This document shows, one piece after another, positions 36,101 to 47,900 of a stretch of 64,000 nucleotides of DNA. This DNA is from Stratiolaelaps scimitus (lineage: Eukaryota; Arthropoda; Arachnida; Mesostigmata; Laelapidae): NCBI GenBank assembly GCA_019614645.1, contig JABWDB010000004.1, positions 7,006,001 to 7,070,000 of the forward strand, read 5' to 3'. Made by a program: the position numbers and the translations under genes. Within the stretch, counting starts at the first letter, position 1. Every line of letters begins with the position of its first letter. Under the pieces are notes generated by a model, which did not search any database, was not told where the DNA came from, and saw only the letters and a list, made by a program, of their open reading frames with translations.

Positions 36101-38910
36101 AATAGGTCGGCAGAAGCGTAACAGAACTATCCGAAAGGGCAGGAATACCCTTGTGAGCGAGGATATACCGCTGACTTGACTGGCTGGAATTGGTAAGGGC
36201 ATAACTCAATCCCTGGAGGCTTGCTCCATTTCTTCCTTGCTTACTCCTGCAAAAGCTCCAGTGCCCGTTCGCTCGCCCTCCCGCCCGTGGACCGACCTAT
36301 TCAGTAGCTCTTTCTGGCCAAGACCCCCAGCTCCCAACGAATTCTGGTGCATGCTGGTCGTATCTAGGTATCGGGCCAGTACAGTACACCATGATCGCGT
36401 GGGCGCCTTTGCTGCATGTCCTCATCGTTCGTGTCGTTCGGACTAGTCGCCGCCGCCGCCATATTGTGGTTAGACGGTCAATCAAGAGACGCTAAAAGGG
36501 AAGAGAAAGATGTAAGAACGGGCGAACGAAAGAACGATCAAGATGCGAACAGAGGAAACAGAAGGTTTGGTAGACTAGAGAAAACGAGCGTAGAAGCTAA
36601 GGAAACGTACTTTTTTCTCTTAGCTGGCCCTCAGCTTAGTTTCTATAGCAGAAAGACCTCGGTACCGCTGCACTGCATCAATGACCTATCACGTCGGTCA
36701 ACTGGACCTGCACGTGCTGTGGGAACTATCGCTCTACTGCCCGCAACCGAGCAACTGGGCTTTGACCGGTGCCTGAGATCGTTGTTGGGTGGGCGCATGC
36801 CACTCAACGGTCGTTCAACATGGTTGTGATGCCTACAGAGCAATAAGATCCAAATACGTGGTAGGGCAACACAGACAGTCAAATTGCTTTCAATTTATTC
36901 ACTGTCAAACAAGCTCAGCTAAAGCGGCATGTCATATAAACACCCTCCAAAAGCTCATGATATTCCTATAAATAGCTCTGATAAGCGGCCATCACCTCCC
37001 CGCATTATATATTGTTATTCTTATTATGATCACCTTGTAGGCCGTCAAGTAGATACAACAACCACCGATCTTGGCATATAGGACTTAGGGAGGAATAACG
37101 TGGTTCCTGTTACTTTGTGTTTTGTTGTTGTCTGTACTCCAATGTGTATGACAGGCCAGGCCTTGTCACCTGGATTGAGGCGTGATGAATCGCTTCTACT
37201 TAGCCTATAGTTATTCCCGAGAAGAACAGCTGCATGTGTCAATTCCCACGAAGATAAAAGGATATGCTTTGGTTTCGATCAATTGCATATATAAAGAGCA
37301 TGATTATATTACGCATTCACTATTATTATTGGTGGTTGTAGAAGTTGTAGAAGCAGGGCGAACTTGCTAAACTTTGCTTTAATGAAGAAAGAACTCTTGT
37401 CATATATTTGCTTACGATTAGCATTGCAACCTCTTCATGAGGCCAATTATCTCACCGATATTTACGCTGACATCGCAGCACGACAACGTGCTGCTGAAAG
37501 ATGGTTGAGTTGAGCCAAGCGTGGATCCATTACGAAGGAGGTCGCCAAATAGTATCTTACTATATAGTCCACTGAGACAAACTATATGAGAGTATCCTTG
37601 TCGGTATCTCGAAAGTACGCCCAGCTTCACTCCATATAACCGAGTACCTACCACTAAATCAACGATGTTTTGTCGATTCACGACTGGCCCCCAGTCTTGA
37701 CCCCTTTAAGTTGACTCTCCTCGGATCTTTATCCACACCCAGCAATACTCTCGGGCTCGCCCAGCAAATGACTCATGACGTAGAAAGGTATAAGCCCTCT
37801 TCCATATCTGCCACGGTTTCGAAATTACTGTGTGCCGACATTTCATGCACCGGTTATTGGCCTTAATTCATAGCCAAACAACTACTTCAACTTGACAAAA
37901 GAGCAGCAGGGTGATATTAAATTGCGTTATTGGGCTGTGTCTAACCTCTACAGCTTTCCTTCGAATGGTGGTAAATCAAGCAAAAGAAGTTCCGGGGATG
38001 AGTTTCGTTCAACGTCGTTATCAAATTACTCAGGAAGAGTTCTTTTGTGCCAGACGTGAGTTAACCAGATTGCCCTCTGCGTCCGAGACACAAATATAAG
38101 GAGAGATAGAGACGCTCCTTCAGGAGGTTTGTATCACTGGTCCGGCTTCCAATTCAACCGGTTATCGTTGGTATACGCGTTTGTATTATCGCAGTATCCC
38201 GCCGCGCAATCCAAAGTTCGCAATTCGGATCATACAATTATGGCTGCAGACAGCGAGCAATTTCCGAGGAAAGCAGAATAGTGCTGCTGGGACTCAATGA
38301 CACAATACAATTGATTCAGGCTCCAGGAAACTCTGTTCAAAGGGCGACACTGACGGATAACTCCGATGTTGGCTAAGCCTTGATAGGGTATTGCGTTTAC
38401 GCAACCTTAGGAGCTCAAGCCGAAATGTTATTGTACTTCAAACCTGTTTAGTAACCAACATGTGCCCAACACGGGAGGTTGGTTAGAGCTGCTGGTTGGT
38501 ACCCAGCACCGGGATACTTGTCTATCATGGTTACGCCTGCCATACCAGGTTGTCAAACAGGTTGCCAAATAGTAGGCAGAGTTTCGTTGAATAATAACAA
38601 ATAGTATTGCTATTTGTAAACATCACCGTTAGGGTTGTGACAGCCAGATTGTAAACGCCAGCAAACACAGCCATCAGAGTTAATCGCACGTGCAGACACT
38701 GCTTCTTCTGCTTTTAGCCAGCCGTTATCCTATGCAAACCAGATAGAAGATGTCACGTCGCTGAGCGTCGGGTGGCTGGACGCCCTGCGTTAGCAAGTTC
38801 ACCGCCGCGAATTAGAAAGAGAGTAAAAGGGAAAGCACATTATGGGGAATTCCCGTTTCAAGCGAAGGAAACCTGACCTATCTAAAAGGATCTTCAATAT
38901 TATAGAGCGC

Positions 38911-38947
<37 letters not shown>

Positions 38948-41900
38948 ATAAGATTGATAATAAGGGGTGCCTTCCTATTTGTTCAAGAGATCTAATGAAC
39001 ATGTTCAGCCATACGAGGTCTGAAAAATGCAATAAACGTTGAGAAATCTGTGAATAGGTAACGGGCTTAAGCCAATTAACTAGAGACGTGAGTCGACTGA
39101 TGGAGATTATCTATTAGAGAAAGAGAGTAACACAAGACAAGTCTAAATGATCGAAAGCAGTTTTCTGTGGTGTGTGAGGGTCTTTTCGGTGTGTTCAGTG
39201 CCACAATATGGACTGTTAATTTTTATGCAGGCACCCCTAGAGTTCGTCGAGAGAGGCATTCCACAAAATGTTTCTCCCAGCAACATTTGCTGTGCGAATT
39301 AAACGTCCTAATACATTAATATATTGAAATCCGTGTTTTTCCACATTTGCTACTCAAAGGTTAGATGAGATCTGTAAGGCGTCTTGATATTGACAGAATC
39401 TATTTATTCTAATCCATTACTCATTTATCTACATATTTAGTTAGATCTACAGCCAACGCATATGGGTTGACCGCGTACCATTTGCCGCGTCTCCTAGAGC
39501 CCCGCAGACAAATTGACTGAGTTCCTACACTCCGCCCTCCCAAGTGGAAAAAGATAAACATAAAACTGTGACAAAAATGAGTCCAATGATGTAAAAGATT
39601 GGCCCGTACATGGACAAGGCCGCGCAGATGTGGTCGAGTAGACGAAATGAAAAATGTACGTATCAGGGCTGGCTCAGGTACACACACACATATACGTACT
39701 CAGGCAGGATGGCGGATGGGCAGCCGCTCCATTGCCCTACCGGTTTCCCTCGCGAAATGAACCCCCACAGGTCGACCGACGACCCCCTGCAGCCCCTTCC
39801 TCCGACCGTCTTCGCTTAGAACGGCCACCTCATCATCGTGGACCACTACAGTGCCGCGCCCTTACAACGCAGCGACGCGCGCAGGCCATCAAAATACGAT
39901 TTGGCCTGGCACGACTGGAGACAGCAGAGAAAGAAATTGGCGGCCTCGAAAATAGCCCCTCGTCGACCAACCGCGCCGCCCCTGCCCCAGGCCCGCCCAG
40001 AGATGCCCACCCAAACGAAAATAGTAGTGCTTGGACGTCGAGTGGGACGCCTGTTCGACTCTAAGTACACAGTAGTGTTTCCGTCAGGCGGCGATGTACG
40101 GAGGCGGAGAGGCGGTGGAACCGGCAAGCCACGCGAGCCCTATCAATGGAGTCTTTTCCGATGTCAGCCGGGAACTACCAGTAACTCTTAGGGAGGCAGG
40201 AAGAACTGTAGGCATACCGTGAGGATCCAACAGTGGCAACAAAATGTCCGGTAGCTGCTACGGCCCTCGATTCGACTACGGGCTGGTTACAGATGGCACA
40301 GAAGCTGTGTAACCGACATTCTATTGAGTGTGAATAGTAGATTTTATCTAATATCCGAAAGCCCGGTCGAGGTTAGAATCTGGGAGTATCGGTGAGGTGA
40401 TGAATGATCTCGTCCGTCGGGTTTATCGTAACGTGATTGAGCGGAGTACCACAGTGTTCTATAGTACAGCAGGAAACTCACGCGTAGCGTTATGAATGGT
40501 GATAGTAAAGCGAATCCAGTTTAAATAGAAGCCCAAATTTTTCTTAGGTTGGCCAGCTCTCAGCTTGCCAATGTGGTGCTGAGCTAATTCATGTAACCTG
40601 GAAGAAGTCTAGAATGAAACTTCGAAAAAGTGCCCAAATGTAGAATGCACGATCCACTTCCAGAACTAGGGATTCCACTATTGGAATTACCTTTTTTACT
40701 ATAACAACTATCGTTAAATGTACAAAGGGGTACGCAATCGCAGTGCTAGGTACTGTGGACACCTGGATAAAAGCGGGTCTTGGAACTCGTACTCGGCTTT
40801 GCTTTTGAACATGTTCGTAGATGACAACTAGAACTCTCAAGATATGATAAACAAATATTTTTAAGCCTCCCTTTTTGACATAAATTTCTTTGCTGGCGTT
40901 AAAATGATTTTACTAAAATTATGCCCATCGCACAACGGAACATATTTGCAAACGAATTGTTAAGCCGTCTCGTCGCGTATGTAGCTTTGACCAAGTTATT
41001 CTAAGTTTTCTAGCAGGTAACTATTCAAAGTTCATCTTCAAAGTGAGTGCGGGAGCCTACAACTCGGAGACTCAGTCAGTGCTAACATATGCACATAAAG
41101 CCTATATAAATTTACAGATGTACCTGTTCAAGAGCTTTCAAGTCATTTCGTTTTCTATGACATTCGGACATAGAGGTCAGTGGTCTGCAATAAAAAGTGT
41201 GTTGGCAAGGAAGATCGCGTATTATTATTATTAAATAATAACAAGTCCGAAAAAATACCGATCTTTCCTTTAGGAAGCACACATCTGTACCTCACACAGC
41301 GTAAACTGTATTATTAACGGCGTTTCGAATTAAAATGAGAACTCTTCTAGCACGCAAGGAGGCATAGCGTCATATACCATCCATGTTTTGAAAAAGGTCA
41401 GACGCTGGCTGCTGAACGAAGGCGCCAACGTTATATGCAAAGCTTCTCGCAGCTGACTGCAGCCGAAGTTGTCGTGTTATAATATACCGTAGTGCCCACA
41501 TGTAATCCTACTTGAATCTAGTTGGAGCGCACTTGAGCTGAGTTCAGCTCGGCTCACATGTCAAACTGGCGAGATTAACCCAACCACATTCGCTCGAAAA
41601 GAGGGCACACGACAGATTTAATCACATGGTAGGAGTTGGGTTGGCTTTAGAGATGTATCGTTCAATCTGTACCTTGTGTCCGTAGGACTACTTTGGCTAT
41701 AAATCCCGTACCATAACAATTAATGCCAAGCATGCTTAACTTTCGAGGCTAACATACACCGACGAATGACACGATGGGCAATTTATACGAAAGCTTTACA
41801 GGTTCGAATTTCGACCGGTCATTACTATTGGAATAACTCGCTAGTTTCGCAAGCGGTTAGTCTGTTGCAACAGTAATCAATGTGCCTGCGGGCATGGCGT

Positions 41901-44900
41901 GGTGGACAAGGTAGGCAGTACCAAAAAGGGGAGTTTTGTGGAGTCTGAGGTTCAAATCTGAGTGGAGTCATATTTACTTTTATGGGCAGTATCTCCGCAA
42001 TAAGATTTGTTAAGTAGTAGTGGCAACTAATGTGGTCTGCGGCATAGCTACCACTGTGCAGAAAGGAAGGCACCGTACACCCCCTGTATGCGTCATAAAT
42101 ACTGCATGTTTACATACACGGGGCTTTCTACAGACACCCTATTGATCACAGTAGTTGTTCACAGACGGGAAGTGCACAGAGGTCTTGAGAGATTGGGAGA
42201 GAAGGGAAGCAGCTGAGAGTCAGCTAACCACGTCATGTCCGTACGGTGAGGAGGATGTGTGGTGCTCGTGGCTGGGCTTGTACACATCTCACCACCCTTA
42301 CTGAAGAATGCGCTAAGCGATACCGGGAAGGGTGGTGCTGTTGAACATCGTCAACAGTTCCATAAGGGGGGGCGGTCATGGTGTTGGCATGCATTAGCAT
42401 GCCATCACCCCCCCTTTAAAAAAAACAGTAATCAATGTATATGAATACAAATAAAATACATCTGTAAGCGAGGGTGCAATAAATATACACATATACATAA
42501 TATAAAGGAGGATGTGGAAAACCCAAATGAGTAATTACATAGTCGTTTTCCTTGGGACCCGGTCTTCGATAAACCGAGGCTAACGATGTACGACGCACAG
42601 AGCGTTGTAGGTCCAATTACTACAAAGTGGAATGGTAAACACGCGCAGCGGCAATCACTGCGTGACTTGCCTGATCAAATATACAGCGTGTTCCAACTAT
42701 GACTCAATACTACGAATATCTTCAGGCTGACACTCAGCCAACATTTAACGTCCACGGTACTGTTTTTGGCATTGCCTCATAACACGTACCCCTAAATGCA
42801 AATGTGCCACGGTGCGAATCGAACTCGTCGCCCTACGTGTCCCCTCCCGTGTTGCAAAGCAGGCGAACACGAAGACACCACGCCGCCGGGCTCAACAATA
42901 GGGTCAACACTATGACACGTCAACCAAACTTCGATGTTTCTTTTTAATATGTTATTATTCTCTATTAGTGTTCATCTATAATCAGTTAAAAGCTACGGGG
43001 CTGAATAATATCAGTTGCAAAAGTAGTTGTCTTTCGTTGAACCTACATAAGCTAGAAACAATGGCCAACCTTTGCTTCTTGTTCATGTCCCTTTGTCCGA
43101 TTCGTTTCGTATCTAACGTGTATTTTAACTGCTACAGTTCCGATTTAGTCATCTGGTAGATTTTTTTTGTTGCTGCGTTTGTTCCCTCCGGCAAGGGACT
43201 GAATTCAATTAATGTCTAGTGGCGCAAGCTATTGCCCACCGACGAAAATATAATAATCCATCATAACTATAGAACTCCGCGAGGCTGGTGCATCTGGTCA
43301 TCGTCAGTGAACAAAGGCCACCGTTGTTTTTGCCGCTGGATCTTTAGTAAATAAATAATAAGTAGGCTCTCTTGTGACGACCGCATTGGAACAGCAGAGC
43401 TCTCCGAAAGCGTATTTCGTATCTTCATCTTTTTGGTAGCTTGCGTTTGTGAACTAATTATATATATATATATATAAATAAAAATTTGGGCCGAGTTCAG
43501 AAGTTGGAATTAATTATGGATCCGACAGTGATGCAGCTACTCAGCGGCGACACTCTGGTGGGTTATGGCTACTAAACAGCCAGCCTATCATCGATGAAAG
43601 GGGCCCACAATTATTAAGCTACCACAGAACAGAGCCACAGCTGGGACCGATATTCTACAAGGATTCGCCATGTGCCGCGCAACCAGTTAGGCTTCCACAG
43701 CCTTTTCTAAAAGGTCTTCAAACACCAGACAGGAATATGTGTTCTCTCTTCCCACACGGATGCATGAGGACACGTTTGATCCTCGCTGCCGCGCCTAACA
43801 GTCGACATGAACGGCACCGAAGAAGACCACACAGTTAGTGTGCGGACGATGAAAAGAACTCACTGAAGGACTCAGTGAGGATGCAGAAAAATACAGCACT
43901 ATTCCTTCTATTCTCCTCTGAAGCTTCCTTCCGCCTTCGACATCCGTCCATACGGCGTCTGGTGACGTCAGGAGTCATCGGGAATACAAATTCAGATCGG
44001 GAAATTCGACGATAGCTTTATGGACCCGCAGGAGCATGTGTTTTTCCTTGGGCCAGCTAAATATACTAGCTACAATTTAAATATGAATTCTGAAATCTTG
44101 GGAGCTCTCTCTCTCTCCCTCTCCAAATCTCTCTACCGATCTATCTATGGTTGTTCTTTTTGGGAGTATCTAGGAAGCATTTGTACACTCGCTCCATAAG
44201 GGTGACACGGGAAGATGAGTTGAGCATGTTTTCGATATAGATTTCAGCTGGAGTATCTTCGGCTTTGAATGATATTAGTAGTCCGCTGATCGTCTACAAC
44301 AGCGTTCTGGGCATCGTTGCCCTTGTCGCCGTACCGTGACGATGTGCGTGCTATGGAGATAATACGCGTACAAGTTGGGCCATAAGAAATCAAACGGCGA
44401 TACTAGGGATCCAAAGGAAACCTTAAAACGTCGAGCCTGTCACATGCTGCTGTCTGTGAATCTTGAGGCAGTGCTTTTAGTAAATAATTATCTTTGAAAA
44501 AGTGGCTATGGCCAGGTGGCCATCACGAACCTACTTTGCTCAAGACCACTGTATCTCACATGATATCAAGGGTTGACGTAGACTTCTAGCAATTGCGTAT
44601 CGTCCGAATTTCGCGGCGAATAATGCAGTTGTTATTGGTTCCATAAGTTGCCACTATTTGTTAGCGCAGTCGGCTACAATGCTTCAAATAATTATTCATT
44701 TATTTTCTCTAAAATCGATAAACGACATCGCCAATAATGCATTATATTAGGGACAGCCAACAGGGGTATCTGTGGTTTATAATCAACAACAATATGCTTC
44801 CGTTTCCGACAGCTATAGTGGTTTATTCTCCCGTTCGGTCTCGTACCGACATATCTCCTGGCGCTAGCAGCGGCCGTCAGCACTTTCGGCTCAGGCAGTG

Positions 44901-47900
44901 GATGCTCGATCAATAGCCACGTATGACAATCATCATTTGTTTTCTCGCTATTGCACCCAACTAGCTACCGCTTATGGACGTATGCTTAAAACGACAAGTG
45001 GACTGCTTGCCAGTTGACCTAGGCAGCTGAGAAACGACCTTGAAAATTTTCAGTGTACACCTCGCTGAAGTGTCCGAGATCCGAGCGTAAAGCCGCTGAC
45101 ACGAGGCCGAGCTAAGGGGATGCGGGTAAATGTGGGTTCGCCACATATGGGCGAACTAAAGTTGGGTAACTTGAACGGAACTGCGGTGCCCATCTTGAAC
45201 TGCATCATTATCGTTCCCGTTGGCTGGATGACGGCATGAGTCACTGGCAACTCAGAACGATCTCCGAATAGCACGATGAGAGGCGCACATAAGTCAATTT
45301 TTCAAGAGACCTTAGGAAGCTGGTTAGTTATAATTTTTGCAAGTAAAACATAAAAACGTGTTGAAGACGGCGGGATGACTTGCAACCGTGAGTCATATCA
45401 GAGTGCCTTGTGCTTCGATCGTTGAAGATTTCGGTGTGTGTTAAAATGTATCATTAGTTACGTTTATCCGTTCATGTGCTGCCGTGATTTGACATCGGTT
45501 TTCTCGACGGAAGTCCTCGCTAGGTCCCTTCATATAAACAGTCGTTCCTCACTAGTTGGAAATAACATCTACGTATTCCCTGTGAAGGACTGACGGGAAG
45601 GAAAACTCTGAAGGGGTTGAATAAGAAAGCCTCCTTGGTTTTAACGAAAATAATACACACGTGAATAGGTAAATATGTGGGCGAAGTACTTCTCGGACAT
45701 TTTCGAGGTAACGAAAACGAAGTCACCTCAACTACGCCGAAGAGCTTTGCTCTCAATACTCGTACATCGTACTCTACGATGCCGAGGGTTCTGCTAACGC
45801 CACCGATGATCAGTTCCCCAAATCTCTAATAAAAGGAAATGAGGACTTCAGAGACGAGGCCCGTATTGGCGAGGCTACACTTTCGATGTCAGGTTAACAA
45901 ACGCTATTTTCAATTGTTTTGTATAAGTTGTCGTGTAGCCATAAAGTCGCGTGACACAATGATGATCACCGATTGTCACTAGTGTCAGTTATACCATGAC
46001 CTATAGTTAGTTCGCCAGGCTCCCGAACATTTCGTTTTATTCCGTTTACGGCGCCGTATACGCTTTTAGCTATTGCTTTCGTTACGGACCCGCACAAAAA
46101 ACATCGCAATAAAATATTTCAAAGCCGAAGTGTGAAGGTGTCTCACAAGCACGTTATCAACGATTGAGTTCGCTGCATCGTAGTAAACTACTCTGCGCAG
46201 CCATCTATTTGCTTTGCAACAGGCTCCCAAGAGAATGGGCGTTTCGAGTGCCATCAATAGTGGTAGCAGAAAGAGCCAAGTCAGTTCGTGCCTGGGGAAA
46301 CGAGGGCGACAAACAGCTTTACGGCTGCTCCTCCAATACATACTGTAATATCATATTTATCTATTTGATCCTCTGAACTGCGTGCATTGTCTTTGTAGAT
46401 TATAGGGCCGGGTTCGAGGGAGAGAGATCGAGGGAGAGAGAGAAAATGAGAGATAACCACATTTAAGGGCAGTTAGATAGAGGAGTTGCTGTGACCCCAA
46501 GTAAGTTTATTGTCCTCTCAATAAATTTCCTCATATGGATCTGTGTCTACCTTATACCTTATTAGGTCGCACAACACACAGACACACACGATCGCGGTCG
46601 AATACGAACGCGCTGTGCTTCATCGTTGCCCCATTCCGCAACAAGTGTCAGTTGTTGATGATGAACTGTTGGATATTACAATGTATTATTACAGTTAGAA
46701 TAATTCAGATTGGTGTATACACTGGTGTGGAATACTTGAACATTCGATGCTCATTCCGTTCTCTCGTTGAGCTCAGTTCCCGCCCGTATATTGTCGTATC
46801 CACTATTTGGCTTCATTGCAACGACACAATGGCTGCAGTTCAAGTATCGACATCAGAGTTCGCTCTTGGACCATCGTTCATCTCCAGCTAGCTCGTTCAC
46901 GTCTGGCCGACGCGCTCCTCCGGCCGCTGTAGCTGAGGGCAGATGTGCTCGGCTCGGTCCACTTCAATGAAAGATGCGGCGCGCGCTGTTTGCCAATCGA
47001 GCATTCGACGGATGAACGGATACCTCGTAGCATGGATGTTAGTGGACTCGGATGACCGAGTACGTTAGTGGTCAGGTGGTGGACCGATCTGGAGTCCAGT
47101 CGTTTTCATCGATGTATTGAGTTTTGCCTCAGCTCGTTATAATATACACCAGGGCGCCGGCGGAAGGAAAGTCCGCTCGAGTGACCCCGTTCAGTTAGCC
47201 TAACCTGTTTAGCTCGATGCGTCTCAACGAAACGAGAAGTTACAGCTGAAACTCTGCTGAATAATGAACGATATATGAACGTTCCTTGGTTGCAACGTTG
47301 GCGGCTAATTCAATAACTGGCCACATTCATATCTGTGCAGGTGACGAGGCCAAGCGGCACGTCGCTCTGTAGATATTGTGGATGAGGATAGACCAAGGGC
47401 ATAGAACGAATGTCCATACGCTGTGCCGATGCTGGTGGCAAATGAACCTTTTACACGATAACCGATATATAAGCAAACATGGCGAAAGAGACACCCTCAT
47501 TTGGGAATGGATTACTTTCATGTTGCATTGTCATCGGGCAGTGATATCGCTGTAAGCGCGGATCGGGTTGTAGGGTTTGCAGGCTCGCCCGAGCTTCGGT
47601 CCATTGTCGGGCTCCACCCTGTGCTCAGGCATTTGGCCCCAAGGAACGAGGAACACACAAAGCGACGGAAGGTGATGCAGAGGACAGATTCACTCCATTT
47701 GCAAATGTTCCACACGATTTCCCTCCGCGCCATCGCCCATGAAAGTGGGAGCTTTCCCGTTTGGCGCACAGACGCCCACTGTGGTCTGAACCTAGCAGGA
47801 CACACATCAAGTTTGGCCTGCACTGCTGGCTAAGGCCTTCGCAGAGGGCCTTTCTGCCCTCGCACACTTCGGACCAAACGGCAGTTCATCGCGCTCTACT

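Noticed and set aside
36416..36829. 137-codon plus-strand frame in a GC-rich island
   Set aside because: It has no domain and basic low-complexity composition, and overlapping frames on the other strand are equally open.
38470..38530. tRNA-Thr-like anticodon arm (GCTGG, loop TTGGTAC, CCAGC)
   Set aside because: The stem is perfect, but there is no pairing D arm, T arm or acceptor stem; I could not support a tRNA gene or SINE.
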